A DNA stretch of 64,000 nucleotides from Streptomyces aureocirculatus (GTDB lineage Bacteria; Actinomycetota; Actinomycetes; Streptomycetales; Streptomycetaceae), in NCBI RefSeq assembly GCF_000720475.1, contig NZ_JOAP01000004.1, forward strand, positions 1-64,000, read 5' to 3'. Within the stretch, counting starts at the first letter, position 1; each line of letters opens with the position of its first letter. Below the pieces are notes generated by a model that ran no database searches, was not told the DNA's origin, and saw only the letters and a list, made by a program, of their open reading frames with translations. Position numbers and translations under genes: made by a program. Positions 1-8,591 of this stretch are shown one piece after another.

Positions 1-2
1 TC

Positions 3-137
3 GCCGATGTCGCCGACGCCACCGAGCAAGGCATCCACCGCATCAACACCAACCCCCCACTGCCATGGTCATACCTCGCCCATACCGGCCTGACCATCCG
101 CCCACCACACCCACCGAACTTACGAAAAGATCAGTAG
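3..137 (+). CDS. C-terminal end of an unrecognised protein (cut by window edge)
   Basis: An open frame enters from the left edge and stops at TAG, giving about 44 residues that include NTNPPLPWSYLAHTG and end in NLRKDQ. Codon third positions are GC-rich, as in real local genes. I do not recognise the family; the position beside an IS5 element makes a mobile-element protein possible, but nothing in the tail proves it. Its stop lies inside the tail of a minus-strand remnant, so two gene ends converge here. Confidence 0.4.
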   Translation, partial: ADVADATEQGIHRINTNPPLPWSYLAHTGLTIRPPHPPNLRKDQ

Positions 138-334
138 GTGGCGTAGTCGTGCCAGCGCGGGGAAGCGCCACCGGTGCACGTCGCCATGTAGAGGTCGTCG
201 CTCAGCAACCGCGCGAGACACTTACCGCTCACCTTGTTCTGGATCAGGTCGACGGCAGGGTCGTGCTTGCTCTCAGTGGACAATTCCCCGTGGCCGTGCT
301 GGGACGCGGCCTGCTCACCGGAACGGCTGTTCCG
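131..334 (-). pseudogene. C-terminal remnant of a secreted-type protein, possibly ricin-like
   Basis: The minus strand is open for 67 codons from an upstream stop to TGA but has no ATG or GTG start. It encodes LIQNKVSGKCLARLL followed by DDLYMATCTGG and a W-rich end (PRWHDYATY). Two cysteines spaced around an NK-x-SGKCL pattern resemble the last repeat of a ricin-type beta-trefoil lectin domain, which is a weak resemblance. The missing 5' part would lie towards the IS5 element, so loss by insertion or deletion is plausible. Confidence 0.35.
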
Positions 335-452
335 TCATGTCTATGGCCGATCCCGAGAGGCCGCGCTAATCATCCCAGACTGGCCGCACTCCTTTGCCGG
401 CAGCCCTTCCGTGTCCGGCAGACCTCGATCATGACACGGCCGCTGAGGCCTT

Positions 453-470
453 ACTGAGTGTTTCGCCCTG
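453..470 (+). repeat. left terminal inverted repeat of the IS5 element
   Basis: ACTGAGTGTTTCGCCCTG, an exact inverted copy of the right end. Similarity stops immediately inside the element. Confidence 0.9.
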
Positions 471-494
471 GGTTTTGTGTTTGGTTCCGTGGGG

Positions 495-1333
495 TCAGGT
501 TCCGCGCCAGTTTGGGGTGGCTTCGCCGGTGAGGCGGCGGGACATGAGGTTAATCATGGCGAAATGGATCACGGCTTCGGACCGGTGCGGGTGCCGCTCG
601 TAGTCACGGACGAGTCTGCGGTGGTTAATGAGCCAGCCGATGCTGCGTTCGATGGTCCAGCGGCGCGGAATGACCGTGAACCCGCGGGTGCCCGGGGGGC
701 GTTGGACGGGCTGGACGTCGATGCGCAGGCGGGCGCCGTGCTCGATGGCGATGATGCGGTATCCGGCGTCCACCCAGGCCTTGGCGACGCGCGGGTGGGC
801 GGCTGCGATACGGGACAGCAGTGTCCGACCGGCGGCGGTGTCGGAGATGCTGGCGGCGGTGACCAGCACGGTCAGCAGCAGGCCGAGCGTGTCGCAGCCC
901 AGGTGCCGCTTGCGGCCGATGATCCGTTTGCCGGCGTCCGTGCCCTGGTCGGCGAGGGGGACGTTGGCGGAGGTCTTGATGGCCTGGGAGTCCAACACAC
1001 AGGCGGAGGGCTCGGCATCGCGGCCCTCGCGCTCGCGGACCAGGCCCCGCAACAGCCCGATGAGCTGGTCGAAGATACCGTCCTGCTGCCAGCAGGCGAA
1101 GTAGTGGTAGCTCGTGGGCCAGGGTGGGAAGTCGTGCGGCGGTGGCGCCACGGGATGCCGGTGCGGTCCACGTACAGGACGGCGTTCATGAGCGGGCGCA
1201 GGTCGTGTTCGGGTGGGCGCCCGATGTCCAGGCCGCGGTCGCGGCGCTCGTCGCGCCACGCGGTGAGGACTGGTTCGATCAGCACCCAGCGGTCGTCGGA
1301 CAGGTCGCTGGGGTAGCCGCGGCGTGGGCTCAT
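495..1333 (-). CDS. IS5-family transposase, two frames joined by a -1 frameshift
   Basis: DDE transposase that cuts and joins the ends of its own IS. The first frame starts at ATG with MSPRRGYPSDLSDDRW and runs to the conserved GIPWR; the second frame carries PHDFPPW and the catalytic domain, with DDE residues in VLDSQAIKTS, KAWVDAGYR and WTIERSIGWL. Stepping back one base around positions 1136-1150, in a run of CGC/CCG codons, restores the expected GIPWR-xx-PHDFPPW spacing exactly. This supports programmed -1 frameshifting, as known for IS427-type elements, although a single-base deletion cannot be excluded. It ends RRLTGEATPNWRGT. Confidence 0.85.
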
Positions 1334-1524
1334 GTTTCCGATGTACCCCGTGCTGGCCGACCCGATCCAGCGGGCAAACGGCCGTGAGCTGGGTCGGCTT
1401 GGGATAAGACGGGAGGGGCCGGAACGAAACAACCCTCTCCTGCCACGGCACAGGAAAACCTTCTCCTCAGGAACTCGCGTCACGGGGCCCCGGGGTCGAT
1501 GAATGCCCGCATTTCGCAGTGAGA

Positions 1525-1542
1525 CAGGGCGAAACACTCAGT
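1525..1542 (-). repeat. right terminal inverted repeat of the IS5 element
   Basis: CAGGGCGAAACACTCAGT, exact reverse complement of the left end, about 190 bp upstream of the transposase start. Confidence 0.9.
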
Positions 1543-1880
1543 TGCAGAGCGTTTTGTCCCGGCGAGGTTGTTTGGTTCGAGGTTGAGATGTCGCGCCAGT
1601 TCAGAAGCGAGCGTTACCTGTGTAGCTCTGAGGCACATGGCGGCAAGCAAAACAGCATAAAAACGACCTCCAATCGCTCGCTACCAGGGCGGTATCCACG
1701 CACAGCGGAGGCCATCAACTGCCGCTTTCGCCAGGGCAGTTGCACCGGTTACTGTACGGAACGATCTGGTCGGCACCACCGGCGGTACGCGACAGCGCTT
1801 CGGTGACGCGTACGAGCCCTCTCGCCCCTGCTGACTGCTCAAGAAGGCATCCGACAGGCAACCGTAGGGAAGCAGGAAAC
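1543..1880. other. gap upstream of the alginate lyase
   Basis: No convincing coding frame. It holds the 5' region of the lyase gene, with a purine-rich GGGAAGCAGGAAAC just before its start. The A-rich stretch around 1650-1665 is locally unusual, but I see no clear promoter or operator. Confidence 0.5.
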
Positions 1881-2654
1881 ATGAGCCGAACTCGCAAGAT
1901 CGCCATGACGGGCGTGGCCACGCTTTCCGCCCTGGCCGCTTTGACCGCTCCTCTCCTCACGGCGGGCACCGCCACCGCGGCTGCCCCGTGCGACTACCCC
2001 GCTCAACAGCTTGACCTGACCAACTGGAAGGTAACCCTGCCCACGGGGGCCGAGGAGTCACCCACCGAGATCAAGCAGCCGGCGCTGGCCACCTTCTCCT
2101 CGGACCCGTGGTTCAGAGTGAACTCCGCCTGTACCGGCGTGCAGTTCCGCGCCGCCGTAAACGGGGTGACCACGCCGGGATCCAGCTACCCGCGCTCTGA
2201 GCTGCGCGAGATGACCAGTAACGGCACCTCGAACGCCGCATGGTCCGCCACCTCCGGTACTCACACCCTCACCTTCCGGGAGGCTTTCAACAAGCTCCCC
2301 GCCGACAAGCCGCAGGTCGTCGGCGCTCAGATCCACGACGGCAACGACGACGTCACGACGTTCCGTCTGGAGGGCACCAGTCTCTACATCACCAAGGGCG
2401 ACGACAGCCATCACAAGCTGGTGACCAGTAACTACGCGCTGAACACTGTCTATGAGGGCAAGTTCGTCGTTAGCGGCGGCAAGATCATGGCCTACTACAA
2501 CGGCGTCCTCCAGACGACCATCTCGCACACGGCGTCCGGGAACTATTTCAAGGCCGGTGCCTACACCCAGGCCAACTGCGGCAACTCCTCCCCGTGCGGC
2601 AGCTCCAACTACGGGCAGGTGAGCGTCTACAAGCTGCAGGTCGTCCATTCCTGA
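1881..2654 (+). CDS. secreted alginate lyase, polysaccharide lyase family 7
   Basis: Cleaves alginate by beta-elimination outside the cell. The ATG follows AGCAGGAAAC and opens a Sec signal peptide: an RTRK n-region, a hydrophobic stretch rich in A and L, and probable cleavage near ATAAAP at residue 37-38. The mature part carries all three PL7 signatures: RSELREM, QIHDG in place of the usual QIH/QVH, and YFKAGAYTQ near the C-terminus. At 257 residues it is a normal single-domain PL7 enzyme without a binding module. Two cysteines (ANCGNSSPCG) near the end may pair. There is no alginate pathway next door, so it is a stand-alone scavenging enzyme. Confidence 0.92.
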   Translation: MSRTRKIAMTGVATLSALAALTAPLLTAGTATAAAPCDYPAQQLDLTNWKVTLPTGAEESPTEIKQPALATFSSDPWFRVNSACTGVQFRAAVNGVTTPGSSYPRSELREMTSNGTSNAAWSATSGTHTLTFREAFNKLPADKPQVVGAQIHDGNDDVTTFRLEGTSLYITKGDDSHHKLVTSNYALNTVYEGKFVVSGGKIMAYYNGVLQTTISHTASGNYFKAGAYTQANCGNSSPCGSSNYGQVSVYKLQVVHS

Positions 2655-2926
2655 GTCTGTTCTGCAACCTCAGCTCCGGGAGGGGCGGTTGGGAACCTGC
2701 CGGGCTTTCGGAGACCGATGCGACCGTGGTGCGGCCTTGGTGTGATCATGTGCGTTGTCAAGACGCTGTTGATCATGCCAAGGCCGCGAGGGTCTACTGC
2801 ACGATGCTGTCCGCGTCGGGTCCCTGACCATGCTGTTCCGGTTCCGGACCGACTTCTGATCTCCCGCAACTTCACTCGCCCACGCTGTCCCCGCCCTAAC
2901 AAGGCTGTGCCGCTGTCCCACCCCAG

Positions 2927-3661
2927 CTCAGGTTCGTGGACGACGCGGGCCACCCGAGCCCGGACGGTCTGCATCCGGTGCTCTACGCCAATCAGCTCGC
3001 GGTCCAGGGCCTGGGAGTCTCCACGATCCAGATCGACAAGCAGCAGATCGCCGAGGGCGGCAAGGACGCACTCGACTACGACTCCGCGGACTGGCAATGG
3101 TGGGTGGGCCTGGGAGGCCGCGGCCGCGGTGGGCGCGCTCATCGGCACGCCCGGCGGCCCGGCGGGGATGGTGATCGGCGCGGCCGTCGCGGTCCTGGTC
3201 TTCCTCCTCGCCTGGCTGCTGAAGAAGCTTTTCGGCGGCGACAAGGACCGCGAGCAGGAGTGGACCGAAGGAGTCTTTCCGGGCAACGCGGCGAGCAGCA
3301 CCCAGTACCAGAAGTCGGCTTGCCAGGGCATCGGCCCGCCCGGAGTGGTCGCACAGACCGGCGGCGCCACCCCCGGACGCACCTACACACTGCGCAACAT
3401 CCCGCACTTCACCGGCGACAACCTGTACGGGCTCGCCTTCAGCGGCGCCGACACCTTCCGCATCGTCGACGACGCCACCCGGCGCGAGACCCGCGCCTGG
3501 CGCCCCTTCGAAGGCGGTGTCGGCTACCAATTCACCCGCCCCGCACCCGGCCGCTCCGACGTCTCGGGCACCTCACTGCGCAACTACTTCGAACTGTTCA
3601 TCGCCAAGTACCAAGAGCTGCGGCGGCACAGGACCAAGTGGTGTACTTCGACACTGCCTGA
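2927..3661 (+). pseudogene. frameshifted membrane-anchored protein of unknown function
   Basis: Coding sense moves between two frames. The first part reads LRFVDDAGHPSPDGLHP to DYDSADWQWW; the frame then changes near 3105 to AWEAAAAVGALIGTPGG followed by a hydrophobic helix (VIGAAVAVLVFLLAWLL) and a basic KKLFGGDKDRE. The next stretch contains YTLRNIPHFTGDNLYG and FRIVDDATRRETRAW. Near 3630 the frame returns, giving QVVYFDTA and a stop. Reassembled, it is a roughly 240-residue protein with one membrane segment and a soluble C-terminal domain. I do not recognise the family, and no start with a ribosome site is visible. Confidence 0.55.
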
Positions 3662-3750
3662 GAAGTCGGGTCGCCCCGGGGGAAGGTCAGGAGTTCCCGT
3701 CGCACGACTGGCCTACCCTCGGGCGGCGGGCTACTCCGGAGGTTCCAGGT

Positions 3751-4053
3751 ATGCGCGCTCACGTGGAGCGTCGCCGGCGCTGGGCGCAGCGGCGCTCGCC
3801 CGAACGCAAAACCGTGCAGGCTGTGATGGGCAAGGTCAGGACACTCTGCCGACAGATGGACACGAGACGGCCGTTCGACGCCATGTTGCGCCAGCTCAAT
3901 CCACACCATGCCCTCGTGTTCGCGCCGAAGCCCCTTGAGTTTCCCTCAGCCCACGGGGCTCACCGGGTGTGCGTAGCCGCGGTACAAGGAGAGGCCGCTG
4001 AGATTGATCACGGTTTGCCAGGCGACGTGCGCCGCCTGACCGCGCTCCGGTGA
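3751..4053 (+). pseudogene. group II intron reverse transcriptase/maturase, domain X remnant
   Basis: The stretch RKTVQAVMGKVRTLCRQMD followed by FDAMLRQLNP matches the layout of the maturase X domain of bacterial group II intron proteins, where KxK(V/I)RxLxRR is followed about 15 residues later by LNPxLRGW. Here the LRGW part is lost after LNP. No reverse transcriptase YADD motif and no domain V hairpin are seen nearby, so this is a relic. Assignment rests on one conserved helix pair and is tentative. Confidence 0.4.
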
Positions 4054-4117
4054 TACCCGACAAGGCGGTGCGGAGAATGTCGGGTGAACGGGTCCGGTGC
4101 CGCCGCACGATGGGGGC

Positions 4118-4480
4118 ATGGACGACACGACCCTGGTATCCCGTTTCTCCGCGACGGCTTCGTGAAGTTGGAGGGCGCTGTCGTGCCGCGCGTGGCCGCG
4201 GACTGCGCGCGGCTGCCGCGGCGAGAGACGGGCTGTGCCCCGACGTCCCGTCGACGTGGACGCAGCCCGTGCACTGGGTGGGCGGTATGGCACAGGGGCC
4301 GTTCCGCCGCCGCGCCTAACTCCCCGTCGCTGCAGCGCGCGTACGACCTGCTCGTCGGCGCGGGACGCTGGGAGCCGCGCTACTCGCTGGGCACGTTCCC
4401 GCTGCGCTTACCGCACAAGGACGAGCCGGACGACGCGGGCTGGCACAACGCACCCCTGGAGATCGCGATCCGCCGGGGCC
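4118..4480 (+). pseudogene. phytanoyl-CoA dioxygenase-family protein, multiply frameshifted
   Basis: Starts MDDTTLVSRF, then one base is missing and the sense continues in another frame as LRDGFVKLEGAV and VAADCARL. A second shift gives PDVPSTWTQPVHWVGGMAQ and a third returns to NSPSLQRAYDLLVG, RYSLGTFPLRLPH and DDAGWHN. That order and the DGFVKLEGA opening are typical of Fe(II)/2-oxoglutarate phytanoyl-CoA dioxygenases of Streptomyces. The catalytic HxD...H core that should follow DDAGWH is gone, so the gene is both shifted and truncated. Confidence 0.72.
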
Positions 4481-4538
4481 TGGAACAGGACACCCCCGGT
4501 CCGGACGGAGACGGCACCGAGCGCAGCGCCGGGTAGAC

Positions 4539-4766
4539 GTGCTCACGACCATCGCTGGCAAGGTGATCGTGGAAGCGGTCTTCGCCACCTCCGGTCCCGC
4601 GCCGCAGGCCGTCCAGGAACTGTGGCGCGACGTGTTCATCGAGTGGTTCCCGTCGAACCCGTATCGCACCCGCACCGGCCCTGAGAGCCTGCCCACCCGC
4701 CTGTCACCGGACAAGACCGAGGCCGACGCCGAACTGTGGCTAGCCGTGGAACCTGAGCACTGCTGA
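4539..4766 (+). pseudogene. GyrI-like / AraC effector-binding domain, C-terminal fragment
   Basis: Seventy-five residues with LWRDVFIEWFPSNPY, TGPESL and AELWLAVEPE, the usual ending of GyrI-like small-molecule binding domains (found at the C-terminus of AraC-type regulators and in stand-alone proteins). The N-terminal half of the domain is absent and no ribosome site precedes the ATG. It sits directly behind the dioxygenase relic and is best read as a fragment brought in by deletion. Confidence 0.5.
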
Positions 4767-4815
4767 ACACAGCGGCAAGCCCCCGGGCAGGCGTGCGTGA
4801 GCGATTCGGGCTTCT

Positions 4816-5071
4816 TGGCCGCCTCCAGCACGGCGAACTGTTCCGGATTTAGCCGGCCACGGAAGGTCGGTCCCCTCGGCCGGAGCGACGTCGTTCCACC
4901 CTCGTTCCCAGAACGTCGCCACCGCTCCACGGACCGCACGGTGGCCCGCAGATCCGTAGCGATCGCCGCGCTCTTGTCGCCGCAGCCGAATCGCTTGTCG
5001 GCCTCCAGCCGCAACCGCTCATGCACTTCCCATCCCCCAACAGTCAGCCCACCACCCTGCGCATACCGCAT
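4816..5071 (-). pseudogene. IS630-family transposase, N-terminal fragment
   Basis: MRYAQGGGLTVGGWEVHERL, then ATDLRATVRSVERWRRS and RPRGPTFRGRLNPEQFAVLEA, is the helix-turn-helix N-terminus of Streptomyces IS630 transposases. Similarity stops after about 85 residues, before any DDE residue. A second, differently deleted IS630 copy at 20.6-21.2 kb begins with the related MMRYPQGGGLTAERRAF. Confidence 0.75.
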
Positions 5072-5894
5072 GAACTCGTCATACCGCAGGGATCAACCAC
5101 CCATCACTACCGGGCGACACCAGGCAGGAAAGGTCAGTGACCGCCAAACTTCCCGTGACGGGCGTGCCGCTGGCCGCGGTGCGCGAATAACGCCAGCCGC
5201 GCGTTCTGAGCGCGGCGGGGCTGCGTACCGCCACCGCGCACCCTGCGCGTATCGGATCACCGCCGCCCACATCCAGCTCCGGAAAAGCTGGTCCCATGGG
5301 CGGCTCGGCGTAGCCACCGAGGTAACGGCGGCCAGCATCTGCGCGGCCCGCGGCCCGCGTGCCGTCTCCAGCCCTGAGCCATGCGCGAAGGCGGCACCGG
5401 CGCCGCGAGGTACTCGTCCGCACACCCGTGGAAAAGCCCGTATTGTCACTGCCCGGGCGCACGGTCGCCCGGGCGCACGGTCGCCCACGGAGGCTTACGG
5501 GAATCGCGGCCCCGTCGCGCCCGCGGGACCGCGGTTGTCGGCGCGGCCGTACACTCAGGCTTATGGATCGTACGGGTTCTCCGAGGCAGCACATGCAGCA
5601 GGCCGCCTCAAGGCTGCGCCCAGGAGCCGTCGGTCACGTTCTCGCGGTTGGCGTCGAGGCATCTCGGGCCCGGCGCATCGCGCTGCACGAGCACGGCTAG
5701 CGGCGACTCTCGCGCGCGGGCTCGCCGTTCCCTCGCACCGTGCGTGCCCTTCTCCCCGGCTGGGGCAGCCTGCTCAGCCCGCCGGATGATCTTCGTTCCC
5801 GTTCCATGTCACCACAGCAGCCCTCCGGCATCCGCCGGCGCTGCCGCCTGGCTTCGACCGCATGGCCGGGTCGAGCCGTCTCGAAGGGATCCTT
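5072..5894. other. non-coding region upstream of the MurE-like gene
   Basis: No frame reads as a recognisable protein. It contains a perfect 16-bp tandem duplication at 5451-5482 and a short minus-strand stretch near 5235-5265 that resembles the IS630 transposase start but is not followed by transposase sequence. The end of the region should hold the promoter of the MurE-like gene, for which I see only the AAGGGA ribosome site. Confidence 0.45.
5451..5482. repeat. 16-bp perfect tandem duplication
   Basis: GCCCGGGCGCACGGTC occurs twice back to back and is followed by GCCC, the start of a third copy. It is in a non-coding stretch and looks like a replication-slippage product. Confidence 0.85.
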
Positions 5895-7427
5895 GTGCAT
5901 CTGAGCGAGTTGCTGGCCGGCCAGGTTCATCACGTACTCCAGGGTGACCCGAGCAGGGCACCGATCACCGCGGGAGTGACCTTCGACGTCGACCGGGTGT
6001 GGCCTGGCTCCCTGTTCATCGCCGTGCCCGGACACCGGGAGGGCGGACCCGACTCTGTGACGGCCGCGTTCGCCCGCGGGGCCGTCGCCGCACTTGTCGA
6101 AGGGGAGGATGCGCGGCTCGGCGCGATGGTGTGGCCTGCGGACAAGTGCACCGTGCGCGTGGCCGACACCCGACAGGCGGCGGCGGTCGTGGCCTCCCGG
6201 TACTTCGGCGAACCGGGGCGGCTGATGGATATGGTGGCGATCACCGGGACCAACGGCAAGACGTCCGTCTCGTACATGATCGAATCCGCCCTGAGGATCT
6301 CCGCCGGGGCGAGGGTCGGGGTCATCGGAACGGCCGGCAGCCGGATCGGCGATGAGCTGATCCCGATGCCGCATTCGGTGCTCAGCACCCCGGAGTCGCC
6401 CGACCTGCAGTACCTCCTGGGACACATGCGTGACCGCGCGACCGGCACCGTGGTGCTGGAGGCCACCTCGATGGCGCTGTTGACCCATCGGGTGAACCGT
6501 ACGTTCATCGACGTCGGGGTCTTCACCAATCTGACCCAGGACCATCTGGACGATCACGGTACGATGGCCAACTACCGCAATGCCAAGCTTCGGCTCTTCC
6601 GGGGCCTGTGCCAGCAAGCGGTGGTCAACGCCGACGACCCCGTGGGTGCCGAGATCGGCGTGACGATGCCCGGTGCGGTGACCACGTACGCCCTCGACGT
6701 ACCGGCGGACTATCGTGCGACCGACCTTGCCGTGAGCGCTTCAGGCACACATTTCACCCTGCATCACGGCGGGCACGCGTACCCGGCGGCGATACCTTTC
6801 CCGGGCCGGTACTCGGTGGCCAATGCCCTCGCCAGCCTGGCCACCTGCCACGTCCTCGGGCACGATCTGGATACCCTCATCGCCGCGCTCAGCCATCTGC
6901 CGCCCGTCCCCGGCCGGTTCGAACGCTTCGAGACCCCGGAGGGCACCTCCGTGATCGTGGACTATGCCCACTCCCCGGACTCCTTGGACAAGGTTCTGGC
7001 CACCATCCGCAGCTACACGCGCGGCCGGGTGATCACTGTCTTCGGCTGCGGCGGCGACCGGGACACCACGAAGCGAGTCGCGATGGGCAGGATCGCCGGG
7101 ACGCACTCTGATCTGTGCGTCCTGACGTCGGACAACCCACGCAACGAGGATCCGGAGGCGATCCTGGACCAGATCACCCCCGGCCTCGTCTCGACAGGAA
7201 CACCCTTCGAACGGTTCGCCGACCGCCGCGACGCGATCGCTTTCGCTCTGTCCGCGGCGGGCCCCAAGGACACGGTCCTCATCGCGGGCAAGGGCAGCGA
7301 ACCGTACCAGACCGTACGCGAGGAACTGCTGCCGTTCAGCGACATGGCGACCGCGCGCGAACTCGCCCAGGAACAAACCGCCGCCCGGTGCCCCGGCGGC
7401 CGGCCCGCCGCCGCTGTCCGTTCGTAG
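5895..7427 (+). CDS. MurE-like Mur ligase (UDP-MurNAc-dipeptide:diaminopimelate ligase family)
   Basis: ATP-dependent amide ligase of the Mur family; MurE adds diaminopimelate to UDP-MurNAc-Ala-Glu in the cytoplasm. I chose the GTG (VHLSELLAG) because AAGGGA lies 5-10 bases upstream; an in-frame ATG 33 bases earlier is possible. Visible: N-terminal MurE domain, P-loop ITGTNGKTS near residue 116, central-domain E in VLEATSMAL, metal/ATP-region FTNLTQDHLDDHG, VDYAHSPDSL and FGCGGDRDTTKR, and the C-terminal DNPR (SDNPRNEDP, about residue 413), which in DAP-type MurE contacts the amino acid. About 510 residues is full length. It stands away from any division-cell wall cluster, so it is probably an accessory paralogue, perhaps for a specialised amide. 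Confidence 0.85.
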   Translation: MHLSELLAGQVHHVLQGDPSRAPITAGVTFDVDRVWPGSLFIAVPGHREGGPDSVTAAFARGAVAALVEGEDARLGAMVWPADKCTVRVADTRQAAAVVASRYFGEPGRLMDMVAITGTNGKTSVSYMIESALRISAGARVGVIGTAGSRIGDELIPMPHSVLSTPESPDLQYLLGHMRDRATGTVVLEATSMALLTHRVNRTFIDVGVFTNLTQDHLDDHGTMANYRNAKLRLFRGLCQQAVVNADDPVGAEIGVTMPGAVTTYALDVPADYRATDLAVSASGTHFTLHHGGHAYPAAIPFPGRYSVANALASLATCHVLGHDLDTLIAALSHLPPVPGRFERFETPEGTSVIVDYAHSPDSLDKVLATIRSYTRGRVITVFGCGGDRDTTKRVAMGRIAGTHSDLCVLTSDNPRNEDPEAILDQITPGLVSTGTPFERFADRRDAIAFALSAAGPKDTVLIAGKGSEPYQTVREELLPFSDMATARELAQEQTAARCPGGRPAAAVRS

Positions 7428-7643
7428 GTAGGCCTGGCAGTCGACGACCTCCTGGGTGGGCCGCACTGCCGCACCCGCGGGTGTGGAGGGCACGGCAGCC
7501 GCCACGGATGGCGGGTGTCCGCTCGACGAAGTGACTTCGAAACCGTGTCGGCCGGGTCAGGCCACGGTCCCGTCCTTGCTCCGATGAACAACCATGCAGC
7601 CCGAGGTCGACGTCACACGCGGCGGAGCGGACGGATCGGGGGC

Positions 7644-7895
7644 ATGGAGCGACCCGGTCGTGCAGGCAGCATCACCAAGACCTTCATCGCGACCGTGCTG
7701 CTCCAGATGGAGGCGGAGGGGAGACTGAGCCTGGACGACAGCGTAGGGGCATGGCTGCCGGACATGGTCCGGGGCTACTACGTGAACGGGACCGGGGGCC
7801 TACCGTGCCCTGCCGGGTCCCACCAGGGCACGATGCCGAATCCGGGGGGGGCGCCGGTCGGCATGCAGAAGACAGACCTCACGACACCTGAATGA
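7644..7895 (+). pseudogene. serine hydrolase / class C beta-lactamase-like fragment
   Basis: A short frame has SITKTFIATVLLQMEAEGRL and SLDDSVGAWLPDMVRG, the S-x-x-K catalytic motif and following helix of beta-lactamase/D-Ala-D-Ala carboxypeptidase-type serine hydrolases. Only about 55 residues of this domain remain: the part before SITK (usually FRIG or F..AS) and everything after the first lobe are missing. A fragment YYVNGTGGLPCP may belong to a distant part of the same domain joined by deletion. Confidence 0.6.
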
Positions 7896-7900
7896 CCGGC

Positions 7901-7935
7901 AGTAATACGACAGACCGGTAGTAGTAATACGACAG
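7901..7935. repeat. 13-bp direct repeat, 22-bp period
   Basis: AGTAATACGACAG at 7901-7913 and again at 7923-7935, each preceded by ACCGGY a few bases upstream. It lies between the serine hydrolase relic and a convergent small gene. Function unknown. Confidence 0.6.
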
Positions 7936-8069
7936 CACAACAACGGTTCTTGCATCACTGCGAGAGCGCGCCACAGGGCCCGGCGGAATGTTCTCCGCGA
8001 GGCCCCGGGCGCGCGAGGGACGTTGGTGCGTCGTTGAGCAGCCGCACCGAGTCCAGTTGTCAGGAGTTG

Positions 8070-8225
8070 TCAGAAGTAGTGCTTTCGACCGCCGACCATG
8101 CGTCCGGTCGCACCGAGAATCCACAGGACTGCGCCGACGACGACGAGTACCCCGCCGACGATCGTGAGCAGTGAGATACCGACCAGCATGCCGATGATTA
8201 GCAAAATCGCGCCAAGCACAATCAT
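8070..8225 (-). CDS. 51-residue two-helix membrane protein (DUF6131-like)
   Basis: ATG to TGA encodes MIVLGAILLIIGMLVGISLL, a turn, VGGVLVVVGAVLWILGATGR and the polar end MVGGRKHYF. Two hydrophobic helices joined by a glycine-rich turn and the GxxGRxVGGRxHYx tail are the hallmark of the DUF6131 small proteins common in Streptomyces; the family name is from memory. It is too short for a 60-residue cutoff but has coding-quality third positions. A GGCGGAG stretch lies upstream of the start. Its role is unknown; it is next to a PRC-barrel gene, and both types are often found among stress-response genes. Confidence 0.8.
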   Translation of the reverse strand: MIVLGAILLIIGMLVGISLLTIVGGVLVVVGAVLWILGATGRMVGGRKHYF

Positions 8226-8514
8226 TTTCGGCTCCGCCCTAACGACTCTTCGGTGTTCGCGGGCCCTGACCTCACCAGGCCCACATCACCCTGTCCCCGC
8301 CCGCTTCGTACCCCGAACCGGGTGGCATTCCAGCCGACCGCGATCGGTCGCTGCTGGATTCCTGCCGTGCCACCACCGAGTGCCCTGCCATCCGTCACCC
8401 ATGCATCCCGGACCGGGGCCCGGGCGACCGAAGACCGGAGCCCGGGCACCTGCACGACTCTTTCCTTGGTCTTCTGCGTTACCGGCGGGGTTGGGGGCAC
8501 CCGCAGGCGCAAGG

Positions 8515-8550
8515 GGCACCGGAACCGGCACCGGCACCGGCACCGGAACA
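8515..8550. repeat. hexanucleotide repeat (GGCACC/GGAACC)
   Basis: Six consecutive hexamers GGCACC GGAACC GGCACC GGCACC GGCACC GGAACA in the leader of the PRC-barrel gene, about 40 bases before its start codon. A slippage-prone tract that could alter leader length. Confidence 0.75.
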
Positions 8551-8591
8551 CAGTGCTCCTGCCCGTACATCGCCGACGTGAGGAGCCGAAC

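Larger units (their letters stand above)
453..1542. mobile_element. IS5-family (IS427-like) insertion sequence, complete
   Basis: About 1.09 kb bounded by perfect 18-bp terminal inverted repeats (ACTGAGTGTTTCGCCCTG on the left, its reverse complement on the right) and filled by one transposase gene on the minus strand. Length, terminal repeats and the two-frame transposase fit the IS427 group of IS5. I could not find a convincing target duplication: the left flank is TT/TTA and the right flank TG/TTG. Confidence 0.88.

Noticed and set aside
5235..5265. Minus-strand VIRYAQGARW resembling an IS630 transposase start
   Set aside because: Only about 20 bases match and no transposase sequence follows; probably chance or a vanishing relic.
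7905..7935. TAATACGAC resembling the start of a phage T7 promoter, twice
   Set aside because: Only 9 of the 17+ consensus bases match and the rest (TCACTATAG) is absent; it is explained by the 13-bp direct repeat.
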